From assembly GCF_002734215.1 (NCBI RefSeq), contig NZ_NSEB01000012.1:310001-374000 (forward strand): 64,000 nt of DNA, written 5' to 3'. Source of the DNA: Fredinandcohnia onubensis. Its GTDB lineage: Bacteria; Bacillota; Bacilli; Bacillales; Bacillaceae_L. Below are positions 9,643 to 18,434 of the stretch, in pieces. The translations under genes were made by a program, and so were the position numbers. Positions within the stretch are counted from its first letter, which is position 1. Every line of letters starts with the position of its first letter. The notes under the pieces are model-generated. The model saw nothing but the letters and a program-made list of their open reading frames with translations, was not told the DNA's origin and did no database searches.

Positions 9643-9670
9643 TAAAAAAAAGCCTTAGATTGCAAGGCTT
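9643..9670 (-). terminator. Terminator of the sigma-54 activator gene
   Basis: On the minus strand AAGCCTT-GCAATCT-AAGGCTT (9650-9670) is followed by eight T residues in all. It ends just before the -24 element of the sigma-54 promoter. Confidence 0.85.
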
Positions 9671-9693
9671 AAGTATCATTACTAAGTTGGTTA

Positions 9694-9801
9694 TTTCTAA
9701 TTTTTTAGAAACTTATTGTTTAAAAGACGCCTTAATTCATTGGAGAATAAAGGTTTCTAAAAAGCTAGAAACCTATTTGCTCGGATTCTTAGAAATTAGA
9801 A
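9694..9801. promoter_or_regulatory. Cluster of palindromes, probable enhancer sites (UAS)
   Basis: TTTCTAATTTTTTAGAAA (9694-9711) is a perfect 7-bp-arm palindrome. GGTTTCTA-N6-TAGAAACC (9752-9773) has perfect 8-bp arms. A third, weaker copy (TTCTTAGAAATTAGAA) lies at 9786-9801. Sites 1 and 2 are 60 bp apart and lie about 65 and 125 bp upstream of the -24 element, the usual distance for bacterial enhancer-binding proteins. Confidence 0.75.
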
Positions 9802-9802
9802 A

Positions 9803-11173
9803 TTATAGATTAATTTGTAGTTTTGACATTTTATTATACAAAGATGCTAATGAAATTCCTAATTTATTTGCTGCAACTTTCTTTCCCTTTACTGATAACC
9901 CAGTTTCTTGGAGTACTGCCAATATTGCTTTCCTTTCTGTTTCTCTTAACAATTCTTCTAAAGATTGATGGGATTGTGGCTTTTCTTTTCGATGTCGAAA
10001 GAGGGATTTAATAGTATCTGGAAGATTTTCAAATGTTATAACATCATGTTCAGCCATGTTCCTAGCATAGTGGATCGTGTTTTTTAGCTCTCGGATATTT
10101 CCTGGCCAATCATATTGCATGAGCGTATTCATAACCTCTTCTTCAATTTGAACATGTGAATATTTACTTTGGTCATTAATTAACGAGGAAACAAACTTTG
10201 GAATATCGTCCCTTCTCTCACGGAGGGATGGTATTGTAAGATGTACCGTATTAATCCTGTAATAAAGGTCCTCTCGGAAACGTTCTTTTTTTACCATATT
10301 TAATAAATTCTTATTGGTTGCTGCGATAATACGTACTTCAATTTGTTCTTCTTTTAGTCCACCAATCTTTCGAAAGGTACCCTCTTGTAGCACCCGAAGT
10401 AGCTTCGCTTGAAGGTCAGTTGGCATGTCCCCTATTTCGTCTAGAAAAAGAGTCCCTTTATTTGCAAACTCGAACAATCCAACCTTACCGTCCTTCTTTG
10501 AATTAGTGAAAGCACCTTCTTCATAACCAAACAATTCGCTTTCAAGAAGAGAACTTGGAATAGCTGCACAATTCACAGGAACGAAGGGATAAGCCTTTCG
10601 TGAACTCGCATGATGAATAGCTTGAGCAAAGAGTTCTTTTCCTGTCCCTGATTCTCCCGTTATTAAAACATTTAAGTCCGTTGGCGCTATTTTCTTAGCT
10701 TGTTGAATAACCTTTTTGAATCGCTGGTTGTCTCCAATCATATTTGAGAATGTATATTTTACTTGATGAATACGGCCTATCGCATTCTCCAATTGATTGA
10801 CACGTTGTTTATTTTTCTTTAATTCTAGTGATAACTGATATACCTCTGGTACACTTTTACAAACCGATACTCCTCCAATTATTTCACCATTTTCATAGAT
10901 GGGAGCCATATCAACTACATACTCTAAATTCTTTTCTTTTCGGAATACACCTTCGCGGGACTTCCCAGTTCTCAGTACCGTTGGTAACAGCGCACCAGGA
11001 CGAACTTCAGTCAGTGGCTTACCAATGATTTGTTCTTTTCTTACACCTGTAATATTTGTATATTCTTCATTTACTAACTGAACGATACCATCTTTGTCAA
11101 TCACAAGTATCCCATCATGAACTGCCTCGATAATCCCCTCAAGCCATCCGATCCTATCACTTACCTTTAGCAT
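9803..11173 (-). CDS. PAS-domain sigma-54-dependent transcriptional activator
   Basis: A 456-residue enhancer-binding protein. A PAS domain (about 10-110, DGILVIDKDGIVQLVNEEY) senses an unknown signal. The central AAA+ domain carries Walker A GESGTGKE (near 170), Walker B GTLFLDEIGDM and the R-finger region. A Fis-type helix-turn-helix closes the protein (KKVAANKLGISLASLYNKM). The sigma-54-contacting loop, normally GAFTGA, reads GAFTNS here. The ATG at 11173 has AAGGAGC upstream. A terminator, UAS-like palindromes and a sigma-54 promoter follow, so it should activate the esterase gene and perhaps the CitMHS-AtuA operon. Confidence 0.92.
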   Translation of the reverse strand: MLKVSDRIGWLEGIIEAVHDGILVIDKDGIVQLVNEEYTNITGVRKEQIIGKPLTEVRPGALLPTVLRTGKSREGVFRKEKNLEYVVDMAPIYENGEIIGGVSVCKSVPEVYQLSLELKKNKQRVNQLENAIGRIHQVKYTFSNMIGDNQRFKKVIQQAKKIAPTDLNVLITGESGTGKELFAQAIHHASSRKAYPFVPVNCAAIPSSLLESELFGYEEGAFTNSKKDGKVGLFEFANKGTLFLDEIGDMPTDLQAKLLRVLQEGTFRKIGGLKEEQIEVRIIAATNKNLLNMVKKERFREDLYYRINTVHLTIPSLRERRDDIPKFVSSLINDQSKYSHVQIEEEVMNTLMQYDWPGNIRELKNTIHYARNMAEHDVITFENLPDTIKSLFRHRKEKPQSHQSLEELLRETERKAILAVLQETGLSVKGKKVAANKLGISLASLYNKMSKLQINL

Positions 11174-11436
11174 GTGAACAGCTCCTTTACATCCATTAAG
11201 CCGTACAAATTAAAGATTGAACGAATTATCAAAATTATATGCTAAATAGTTGGGATTTAATAGGGGAAAATGGGAATTAAGTGTAAAAGAGTGAAATAGT
11301 TGGATAGGAATATCTAGCACTAAACTTAAACACTGGTCCTAAGCCTCTCCTCAAACAACCTCCTCTTCGCTTCAAAATCCAAATCATAAACAGGATTTTC
11401 TACGTGTTGTTTTACCCACTCCGGTACGAGTATCTA

Positions 11437-11595
11437 ATGCCTTTTATCCAGGAGGTTGGCTTTCCTGTTGTTGTGACATTGTACCTACTGCAGCGTATCG
11501 AAACGAAGCTAGATAGTGTCATAGATTCGATTCATATGCTGCCACATAGCATGAAGGCCACACCGCCGTATGAGTCAAAGAAAGGTATATCGTAG
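11437..11595 (+). CDS. YvrJ family small protein
   Basis: A 52-residue protein starting MPFIQEVGFPVVVTLYLLQR followed by IETKLDSVIDSI. This is the compact YvrJ pattern: one short membrane segment, then a charged amphipathic helix. ATG at 11437 is the natural start although the ribosome-binding site is weak. It is the only plus-strand gene in this part and ends before a clear terminator. On the opposite strand at 11335-11430 a 33-residue fragment ending in a stop may be the remnant of another gene. The role of YvrJ proteins is unknown. Confidence 0.7.
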   Translation: MPFIQEVGFPVVVTLYLLQRIETKLDSVIDSIHMLPHSMKATPPYESKKGIS

Positions 11596-11653
11596 GGAAT
11601 GGACATCTAACGTGTTTAGTCTAACTCAAAAAAAAGTGGAGGCAAAAAAAACT

Positions 11654-11694
11654 GGGAGTAATTTTTCCTACAAAGGAAATTTCTCCCTTTTTTT
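11654..11694 (+). terminator. Rho-independent terminator after yvrJ-like gene
   Basis: GGGAGTAATTTTTCC pairs with GGAAATTTCTCCC around TACAAA, and is followed by TTTTTTT. Confidence 0.8.
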
Positions 11695-11891
11695 ATGGTA
11701 TCTTATCTCTTACATGTTGCTTGACATTTAGCTTCTCCCTCTTCTCTGTATTTCCGAATTCGATACTAATATACGGTTGGGCAAATTGATTCAAGAATAT
11801 CCACTTGTTAACGATATGGCAATGTATAGTAGCCCTATATCTCATTCAATTCTCTTATTATTCGTTTATATAAAACTAACAATTTGAAACC

Positions 11892-13103
11892 TCAAATTAT
11901 CGTCTGTTTATTTTCAACAATTACAGCTATTCCCTGACCAACACCTATACACATAGTAGCAAGTCCGTATTTCACTTTCCTTCTCTGCATTTCATGTAGT
12001 AGAGTTGTTAGTATTCTTGCCCCACTTGCACCTAGAGGATGACCCAGTGCTATTGCACCCCCGTTAACGTTTACTATTTCTTGATCGAATTCTAATTGAC
12101 GAATGCATTCCAATGATTGTGAGGCAAACGCTTCATTTAATTCAATTAATCCGATTTGTTCCTTAGATAGACCACTGCGTTTCAAAGCTTTTCTTGTAGC
12201 ATAAATCGGCCCGAGTCCCATTATTGATGGTTCTAACCCTGCGGTTGCACCTATAACATACCGAGCCATGGGTTTGATCCCTAATTGCTCTGCCTTTTCC
12301 GCACTCATTAACAAAAGTGCTGATGCTCCATCATTTACTCCAGATGCATTTCCAGCAGTAACAGTGCCACCTGAAAAGATAGGCTTTAATTTAGAAAGTT
12401 TCTCCAATGTTATTTCGGGACGTGGATGCTCATCATTTTCTACAATAATTTCATTCCCTTTTCCGTCCCGTATACTGACAGGTACAATTTCATCAACAAA
12501 CCGATTTTCTTCAATTGCTTTCTTTGCCTTTAATTGACTTTGTAACGCAAACTGATCTTGCGCTTCCCGAGTAACAACAAAACGTTCCGCAACATTTTCA
12601 GCCGTTTTAGGCATCGATTCTGATCCATACATTTCTTCTAGTTTCTTATTTATAAATCTCCAACCAATGGTTGTATCGTTAAGTTCCATGGAACCTCTAG
12701 GAAACTCTTTATCAGGCTTCGCCATTACATATGGAGCACGGGTCATACTTTCGGTTCCACCTGCTATAAAGATATCTCCATCCCCTAAAGCAATTGCTCT
12801 AGCGGCGTATATCACAGCGTCCATACCAGAGCCACACAAGCGATTAAGCGTTGTGCCACCTACCTCAACAGGGAAATCTGCTAGTAGGGATGACATCCGT
12901 GCAACATTACGATTATCCTCTCCCGCCTGGTTTGCATTTCCGAATACAACTTCTTCAATTTCTGTAAGTGGAACACTTGGATTCCTTTTAATAAGAGCCT
13001 TGATTACAATGGCACCTAAATCGTCTGGACGAACAGTTTTTAAAGTACCTTTGTACCGGCCGATAGGTGTACGAACTGCATCAACTATTACTACTTCTTT
13101 CAT
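11892..13103 (-). CDS. paaJ: Acetyl-CoA acyltransferase (3-oxoadipyl-CoA thiolase-like)
   Basis: A 403-residue degradative thiolase. Nucleophile Cys90 lies in LNRLCGSGMDAV, the conserved His in GGAIALGHPLGASGAR and the second Cys in TMCIGVGQG. The stretch GNANQAGEDNRNVARMSSLL resembles the 3-oxoadipyl-CoA / 3-oxo-5,6-dehydrosuberyl-CoA thiolases (PaaJ/PcaF). It would release acetyl-CoA (and succinyl-CoA) at the end of the phenylacetate route. It follows the 3-hydroxyacyl-CoA dehydrogenase gene by 3 bp, with AAGGAGGA before the ATG. A general acetoacetyl-CoA thiolase role is the alternative. Confidence 0.88.
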   Translation of the reverse strand: MKEVVIVDAVRTPIGRYKGTLKTVRPDDLGAIVIKALIKRNPSVPLTEIEEVVFGNANQAGEDNRNVARMSSLLADFPVEVGGTTLNRLCGSGMDAVIYAARAIALGDGDIFIAGGTESMTRAPYVMAKPDKEFPRGSMELNDTTIGWRFINKKLEEMYGSESMPKTAENVAERFVVTREAQDQFALQSQLKAKKAIEENRFVDEIVPVSIRDGKGNEIIVENDEHPRPEITLEKLSKLKPIFSGGTVTAGNASGVNDGASALLLMSAEKAEQLGIKPMARYVIGATAGLEPSIMGLGPIYATRKALKRSGLSKEQIGLIELNEAFASQSLECIRQLEFDQEIVNVNGGAIALGHPLGASGARILTTLLHEMQRRKVKYGLATMCIGVGQGIAVIVENKQTII

Positions 13104-13106
13104 TAA

Positions 13107-13976
13107 TTATAATTCCTCCTTGCAAGCAGAGTTATAATCATAAACTCCTTTGCCAGACTTCCTCCCTAGTCTCCCAGCGCTGACATATTGCTCTAATAAT
13201 GGGGCTGGCCGATATTTTCCACCTAATTTTTCATGTAAGTATCTTAAATTATTTAAACGGGTATCAAGACCCACTAGGTCTACAAGTTCAAATGGCCCCA
13301 TAGGAAAATTAAGACCCAGTTTTATTGCTTTGTCTATTTCTGCAGGTGTTCCTACCCCCTCTTGTAGCATGTAGAACGCTTCATTTCCGACGAGTGCACT
13401 GATTCTACTTGTCACAAATCCAGGAAACTCGTTAATAACTACTACCTCCTTTCCCATCTTTTTCGCAACTCGCTTAATTACTTCTGTTGTTTCATCACTA
13501 GTCTCTAAACCTCTAATAATTTCAATAAGCGGCATTTTATGTACAGGATTAAAAAAATGCATCGCAATTGTTTTATCTGGCCTCCTACCATATGAGGCAA
13601 TTAATGTAGGGCTCATTGTGGATGTATTTGTAGCAAAGTAACAATGTGCTGGTGCAAATTCTTCCATTTGTTTGAATACAGACTCTTTAATTTCATGTTT
13701 TTCCGGCACAGCTTCAATAATTAAATCAGATTCTTTTGCAACTTCGGCCAAACTTGTAGAAAATGAAAGTCTTTTTTGGGCTAAATTTGACTCCGATTCT
13801 AAAACTTTACCAAGCTCAATCCCCCTTTTAAAAATTATATCTATTTCATCTCTTGCACTGTCTAATGCCTCTGGCTTTACATCTACCACTGTAGTATTAA
13901 AGCCTGCAATAGCTGATATATAAGCAATTCCTCTTCCCATTGTTCCTGAACCCACTATTAAAATATTTTTTATCAT
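13107..13976 (-). CDS. paaH: 3-hydroxyacyl-CoA dehydrogenase (PaaH-like)
   Basis: A 289-residue NAD-dependent dehydrogenase. The N-terminal Rossmann motif is VGSGTMGRGIAY, followed by IEAVPEKHEIK, the catalytic-His region AMHFFNPVHKMPLIEI and the C-terminal helical domain NFPMGPFELVDLVGLD. It is the usual length for the PaaH/HbdA type. It oxidises a 3-hydroxyacyl-CoA, presumably 3-hydroxyadipyl-CoA, one step before the thiolase encoded next. The ALDH gene lies 117 bp upstream in the same direction. Confidence 0.88.
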   Translation of the reverse strand: MIKNILIVGSGTMGRGIAYISAIAGFNTTVVDVKPEALDSARDEIDIIFKRGIELGKVLESESNLAQKRLSFSTSLAEVAKESDLIIEAVPEKHEIKESVFKQMEEFAPAHCYFATNTSTMSPTLIASYGRRPDKTIAMHFFNPVHKMPLIEIIRGLETSDETTEVIKRVAKKMGKEVVVINEFPGFVTSRISALVGNEAFYMLQEGVGTPAEIDKAIKLGLNFPMGPFELVDLVGLDTRLNNLRYLHEKLGGKYRPAPLLEQYVSAGRLGRKSGKGVYDYNSACKEEL

Positions 13977-14093
13977 CTTTCGTCCCCACCTTAAATTATT
14001 AACCTTAACTCCGGTGATCTAAATTCATATTCAGAATAGAAGGTGTCTTATACATTTGACTAAAATAGCCAATGTTGTCAACTTCTAGTTCAA

Positions 14094-15575
14094 TTATAAT
14101 TGTATAGAAACGGTCACACTTTCAAGGAAATCATTGATTCCTTCTTGACCTCCTTCTCTACCCCAACCGCTATTTTTTATACCACCGAAAGGAGATTCGA
14201 TATAAGCAGAAACAGCACCGTTAACTCCTACATTTCCAACTTCTAGCTTTTCTGAAATACGCAATACACGCGTAATATCCTGCGAATATACAAAGGCCAT
14301 TAAACCATAGGGAGTAGCTGTTGCTCGTTTTATTACTTCTTCCTCGTCCTTGAAAGTCAAAAATGTTCCTACAGGGCCAAAGGTTTCCTCCTTGCAAATG
14401 TCCATTTCTTCATTTGCATTCCTTATTAACGTAGGGCGATAATAATAGCCATCAGATAAGTCTACGCCATTAACAACATCCCCACACACATAGGTTTTGG
14501 CCCCTTTCTTTTTAGCATCATTGACCAGCCTCTCTACTTTATCAACGGCACGCTGGTTGATTAATGGACCAACATTTGACTCTTCTTGATGACCAGGTCC
14601 TACTTTAAGTTTGTTGATTTTTTGCATAAAGCGATCGAAAAACTCATCAGCAATTGATTCATGAACATAGATTCTGTTTGGGGAACCGCAGATTTGTCCG
14701 GCATTTCGAAATTTAGCATAAAGTAGTGAGTCTAAGATTTTTTCTTGGTCTACATCTGGAAATATGATACATGGGGAGTTTCCACCTAATTCCATATGTG
14801 TTTGCTTCAAATTGCTTGCTGCTTTAGCCGCCAATTGCCTACCTACGTTTGTTGAACCTGTAAAAGTAATTTTCCGGACGGCAGGATGTTCACAAAAGAC
14901 ATTTCCAATTTCTTCAGCATTCCCAGTAATAATATTTATAACACCATCTGGAAAACCCGCTGTTTTAACTAACTGCGCTAATATTAGTGCAGTTAAGGGT
15001 GTTTCTGGTGCAGGTTTAGCTACATACGTACAACCTGCAGCTACTGAAGCAGCCAATTTTCTAGCTATTATTCCAAAAGGGAAATTAAAAGGGCAAATTG
15101 ATGCTACAACTCCAACTGGTTGTTTTATTACAAAAATCCGTTTATCACTGTCTGCTGGAGGAATGACTGTACCATAAATACGTTTTGCTTCCTCTGTATA
15201 CCAACCTATATACGCAATTGCTGATCTAACTTCACCAATAGCCTCATCTAAGGTTTTTCCGCTTTCAGCTGATAATAAAGAAGCGATGGGTAGCAACTCT
15301 TTCCGTAATAAATTTGCTAGTCTAAACAAATATTTAGATCGCTCCCTTCCACTCTTAGCCGACCAAAGTGGGAATGCTTTAGATGCTGAATCAACAGCTA
15401 GTTCAGCCTCAACTCTTCCACCTTGTGGTACATAACCTAGTACGTTTTTTGTTGATGGATCATAGACTGGCTCCCATTCATTATTTACTGCTGTGATCCA
15501 TTTACCATTGACAAACATATTTAAACGATTATCTTGGCCGATTAACTCTTCCCATGGAAATTTTTGTTTTATCAT
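14094..15575 (-). CDS. Aldehyde dehydrogenase (possible stand-alone PaaZ dehydrogenase half)
   Basis: A 493-residue NAD(P)-dependent aldehyde dehydrogenase with general-base Glu in MELGGNSPC (near 265), catalytic Cys in NAGQICGSPNR (near 295) and the C-terminal motif SPFGGIKNSGWGREGG. E. coli PaaZ fuses an ALDH to a MaoC hydratase; here an ALDH and a MaoC-type gene (20251-20700) are separate. It may therefore oxidise 3-oxo-5,6-dehydrosuberyl-CoA semialdehyde. Succinate-semialdehyde or aryl-aldehyde dehydrogenase activity is also possible. The start ATG at 15575 follows GGGAGGA. Confidence 0.85.
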   Translation of the reverse strand: MIKQKFPWEELIGQDNRLNMFVNGKWITAVNNEWEPVYDPSTKNVLGYVPQGGRVEAELAVDSASKAFPLWSAKSGRERSKYLFRLANLLRKELLPIASLLSAESGKTLDEAIGEVRSAIAYIGWYTEEAKRIYGTVIPPADSDKRIFVIKQPVGVVASICPFNFPFGIIARKLAASVAAGCTYVAKPAPETPLTALILAQLVKTAGFPDGVINIITGNAEEIGNVFCEHPAVRKITFTGSTNVGRQLAAKAASNLKQTHMELGGNSPCIIFPDVDQEKILDSLLYAKFRNAGQICGSPNRIYVHESIADEFFDRFMQKINKLKVGPGHQEESNVGPLINQRAVDKVERLVNDAKKKGAKTYVCGDVVNGVDLSDGYYYRPTLIRNANEEMDICKEETFGPVGTFLTFKDEEEVIKRATATPYGLMAFVYSQDITRVLRISEKLEVGNVGVNGAVSAYIESPFGGIKNSGWGREGGQEGINDFLESVTVSIQL

Positions 15576-15773
15576 ATTTATCCTCCCAACTTGTAACTCG
15601 GATTGTCAAAACTTTATATAGAATAGGTTGGTACATCCTATAATAGAGGGCTTTAAAATCAAAAACTTGCCACCCCTTAATTTAGGATAATTGTGAGTTT
15701 ATCACACGACTCCAAAACCCTAAAAAAAGGATGTGACAAGCGATTACCTCACTCATTACTTTTATATTAGAAA

Positions 15774-15792
15774 TGATCAGTTATACTGATCA
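15774..15792. promoter_or_regulatory. Perfect 8-bp-arm palindrome, putative operator
   Basis: TGATCAGT-TAT-ACTGATCA lies in the 306-bp gap between paaD and the ALDH gene. The size and symmetry fit a TetR-family dimer site controlling the ALDH-HADH-thiolase operon. There is no T-run, so a terminator is less likely. No other support was seen in this gap. Confidence 0.45.
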
Positions 15793-15881
15793 CCCTACAA
15801 ACCGGTAATAAAGCGTAACAAAAACTTCAAGTCTATAAACCTAAAAACATGAAGAAATTTCAAAATAAAATGGTTTCAAGC

Positions 15882-16370
15882 TTATAAATCATTTTGTTTT
15901 TTTAGGTGCTTCATTTTTTCGAAAGGATTTTTACATGTATTGCAATAATAAATTTCTCGACAGAGTGTTGTTCCAAATTGCGTCTCTTGGACTGCATGAA
16001 CAGAATTACAATATGGACAGTTCACCTGATTGTTCAAAGCAACAGCAATTCCATATTCTTGAAGTTTTTCAACACCTGTTTTACTTATTAGCTCGGCACC
16101 CCAATCACCATTAAAGTCCCAGTCTACATGCACATTTATAGTTGTATGTTCCTTCTCTATCGTTTCTTTAACCAAATTTTCAATATACTCTAATGCGGGG
16201 CAACCCGAAAAGGTGGGAATGAGCTTAATTTGAATGGTTTTACTTGAAACCATAACATCTTTGACAATTCCTAAGTCCAAAATACTAATCGGCAATTCTG
16301 GGTCATCTATTGTTTCTAATAACTCATAAACTTGTTTTTTTCTAATTTCAACCGATAACATTTCCATCAC
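15882..16370 (-). CDS. paaD: Phenylacetyl-CoA epoxidase-associated protein PaaD
   Basis: A 162-residue protein with an N-terminal MIP18/DUF59 domain (LLETIDDPELPISILDLGIV, then TFSGCPALEYI) and a C-terminal zinc/Fe-S-like part with CPYC and CNTC pairs, as in PaaD of the phenylacetyl-CoA 1,2-epoxidase cluster. PaaD is thought to help mature the iron centre of the PaaABC complex. The GTG at 16370 and ATG at 16367 are both near AAGGAG; ATG fits better. It is the last gene of paaABCD, 16 bp after paaC. Confidence 0.92.
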   Translation of the reverse strand: MMEMLSVEIRKKQVYELLETIDDPELPISILDLGIVKDVMVSSKTIQIKLIPTFSGCPALEYIENLVKETIEKEHTTINVHVDWDFNGDWGAELISKTGVEKLQEYGIAVALNNQVNCPYCNSVHAVQETQFGTTLCREIYYCNTCKNPFEKMKHLKKQNDL

Positions 16371-16386
16371 ATTCCACTCCTTTCTA

Positions 16387-17172
16387 TTAACTCCAAACCA
16401 TATCAGGACTTTCCCTATATACTGTGGTTAGCTCATCGTACAATAGAGAAAAACCTTCAGAGTGGATACCATCACGTCCACCTTTTTCTACTAATTTAGC
16501 AATCATTTGTTCTTCAGAATATGGAATGTCTACATTAAGTAGTGATAAGATCTTGTTTATTTTTTGTAATGATTGTGATAAAAATTCTTCCGGCTTCGAA
16601 GGGACATCCAAATATTTATCTGATATTTCTTTGTACAATGTACCTGAGAAAAAGTCAGAAATAAGGGGATATATCTCATCGACGGTTTCTTGTATCTTCA
16701 TTCTTCCTTTTTCATCTTTTGAAATAATAAGTGCCCACTCTGTCCAATGTTCAAGGTGTATAGATTCTTCCCTCTCCATTATGTTAGAAATATTCTGAAT
16801 TATTTCCAGTGAGAGCTTTTTACTAAATTTAAATCTTTCATTATCGACTACCTCATAGAATAATTGTTTGATTATTAATTTTACCCAATCATATTCATAC
16901 CAATATTCAGCAAGACGGGAAACACGCAACTGCTCGGGCAACCGCTCATACATCAACATATCCATCTCTTTTTCTGATTTGGATTCTGTAATTGTCCGTA
17001 GCAGCATGCGGCAGTGACCCATTTCATCCTGAGAAATTGAGCCAATAGCGATATTTTCCTCTAAATCAGGACCATAATCGTATACCTTTTTAGCCATTAA
17101 ATGTCCTACCCAAAATTCATCTTCAGCCCATTCGAGTAAAAATTGTTTAATTAGAGGGTCTATATTCATCAC
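16387..17172 (-). CDS. paaC: 1,2-phenylacetyl-CoA epoxidase structural subunit PaaC
   Basis: A 261-residue ferritin-like helical protein that pairs with PaaA. Visible are WAEDEFWVGHLM, SQDEMGHCRML and MEREESIHLEHWTEW, in the PaaC order. PaaC keeps the fold but serves a structural role in the PaaA-PaaC core of the epoxidase. It is cotranscribed with paaB (16 bp upstream) and paaD. The start is probably ATG at 17169, 7 bases after GGAGG. Confidence 0.92.
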   Translation of the reverse strand: MMNIDPLIKQFLLEWAEDEFWVGHLMAKKVYDYGPDLEENIAIGSISQDEMGHCRMLLRTITESKSEKEMDMLMYERLPEQLRVSRLAEYWYEYDWVKLIIKQLFYEVVDNERFKFSKKLSLEIIQNISNIMEREESIHLEHWTEWALIISKDEKGRMKIQETVDEIYPLISDFFSGTLYKEISDKYLDVPSKPEEFLSQSLQKINKILSLLNVDIPYSEEQMIAKLVEKGGRDGIHSEGFSLLYDELTTVYRESPDMVWS

Positions 17173-17187
17173 TTTTCCTCCTTTTGT

Positions 17188-17451
17188 TCATATGTGATAA
17201 GGTTTATATGTTACTGTCGGTTGACGGTAAGATTTTGCTTTAGCTAAACTCAAATACTCTGAATCCTCAATCGTATGAAACTGGTGTCTTTCAATAACAG
17301 TCAATTTATAGCAGTTTTCACGCCGTGCAAAAATTTCACGTGCGCTGTGTAGAGCGAGTCTTTCATTCGGCGCACGCACACTCCCAACATGTATTGGATT
17401 TCTCTCAGCTTGTTCATGTCTAATCACTTCATAAATTTTGAATTCATTCAT
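17188..17451 (-). CDS. paaB: 1,2-phenylacetyl-CoA epoxidase subunit PaaB
   Basis: An 87-residue protein with the PaaB signature: YEVIRHEQAERNPIHVGSVR, then NERLALHSAREIFARRE. PaaB bridges PaaAC dimers in the multicomponent ring epoxidase. The size is normal. The ATG follows AAAAGGAGGA, and it lies 29 bp after paaA. Confidence 0.93.
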   Translation of the reverse strand: MNEFKIYEVIRHEQAERNPIHVGSVRAPNERLALHSAREIFARRENCYKLTVIERHQFHTIEDSEYLSLAKAKSYRQPTVTYKPYHI

Positions 17452-17480
17452 GATTACTTCCTCCTTTTCTACGTTCTTTA

Positions 17481-18392
17481 CTATACTTTTTTGATGAGTT
17501 CTCTAATCCAACGTGAGGATTCGTAACTTGTTTCAACTTTCTTACGCCAATATTCAGAACATGGACCATTCCCCTTTAAGACATGTTTGACCTCTTCCCA
17601 ATTTGGCATTGTGTAACTCCAATACCCGGTTTCTTTATCTTTAACTAACTGTGGGTCATTAATTTGGTATCCAAGTGACTCAACTAAAGGAACAATTTTA
17701 TTTAACCAATTGTCACGAATTGTATCGTTAAAATCTACTTTCACTTTCATTTTTAGTGCCTTATTCTTAGGTTTGTTTCGATCTGATGGGCCAAAATAAG
17801 CTAACATTCTTGGAAACCATAAATCTATCGAAGCTTGAATCGTATCTATTTGTTTCTTAGTACCATTATTTGTAATTTGTTTAATCATATTAACTGCAAG
17901 ATTATAATGAAATGCTTCTTCTTTCATAATTTTACGTAAAGACCTTTGATATGGAAGAAAACTTGTATTCACTAAGGACTGAAATTGAACAATTGCTGCT
18001 GTGTTTTGTAACAACATACCGGAAACCATTTCTTCAAACGTTTTAAAATCATAATGAAAAATATTTAATAATTTATTTTCCCCACTTATATATCCTTCAA
18101 CAATTTCTTCCCTTGATAGACCCATATCTTCACAAGATCGAATAAGGATATGCGCATGCCCCATTTCATCTTGGGATTTAGCCGTGTACATCATTTTTCG
18201 AATAATGGATGGATTTTTAGGGATCCATTCCGAAAATATCATTCCACCAACAATTTCTGCCAAAGCTTGAAATCCCATTACGCGTCTAACTTCAATTTTA
18301 TATTCCTCAGGCATCCAATCTGTAGCATCAACCTTGCCGCCGTTTGATACATATTCAAAAAACTTTTGCTTTTTATCGACAGATATAGTCAC
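17481..18392 (-). CDS. paaA: 1,2-phenylacetyl-CoA epoxidase catalytic subunit PaaA
   Basis: A 303-residue di-iron oxygenase subunit (E. coli PaaA is of similar length). Carboxylate/His iron-ligand motifs are visible in SQDEMGHAHILIRSCED and KEEAFHYNLAVNMI. It inserts one oxygen atom into the CoA-activated aromatic ring. The start is GTG at 18392, preceded by GAGGAGGGG. It leads the paaABCD block; no paaE reductase gene follows, so the electron donor must be encoded elsewhere or be a different reductase. Confidence 0.94.
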   Translation of the reverse strand: MTISVDKKQKFFEYVSNGGKVDATDWMPEEYKIEVRRVMGFQALAEIVGGMIFSEWIPKNPSIIRKMMYTAKSQDEMGHAHILIRSCEDMGLSREEIVEGYISGENKLLNIFHYDFKTFEEMVSGMLLQNTAAIVQFQSLVNTSFLPYQRSLRKIMKEEAFHYNLAVNMIKQITNNGTKKQIDTIQASIDLWFPRMLAYFGPSDRNKPKNKALKMKVKVDFNDTIRDNWLNKIVPLVESLGYQINDPQLVKDKETGYWSYTMPNWEEVKHVLKGNGPCSEYWRKKVETSYESSRWIRELIKKV

Positions 18393-18413
18393 TCTAAGCC
18401 CCTCCTCTAAATA

Positions 18414-18433
18414 TTTAATTAACGTTAATTAAA
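18414..18433. promoter_or_regulatory. Perfect 20-bp palindrome before paaA
   Basis: TTTAATTAACGTTAATTAAA is fully symmetric and sits in the 42-bp gap between the thiolase stop and the paaA ribosome-binding site. It is a good candidate for binding by the TetR-type regulator encoded two genes upstream. Chance symmetry in AT-rich DNA is possible. Confidence 0.5.
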
Positions 18434-18434
18434 A

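Noticed and set aside
11335-11430. Minus-strand 33-residue fragment ending in a stop (PEWVKQHVENPVYDFEAKRR)
   Set aside because: It looks like the C-terminal remnant of a gene, but an in-frame stop lies directly upstream and I could not name a family, so it is not listed as a gene.
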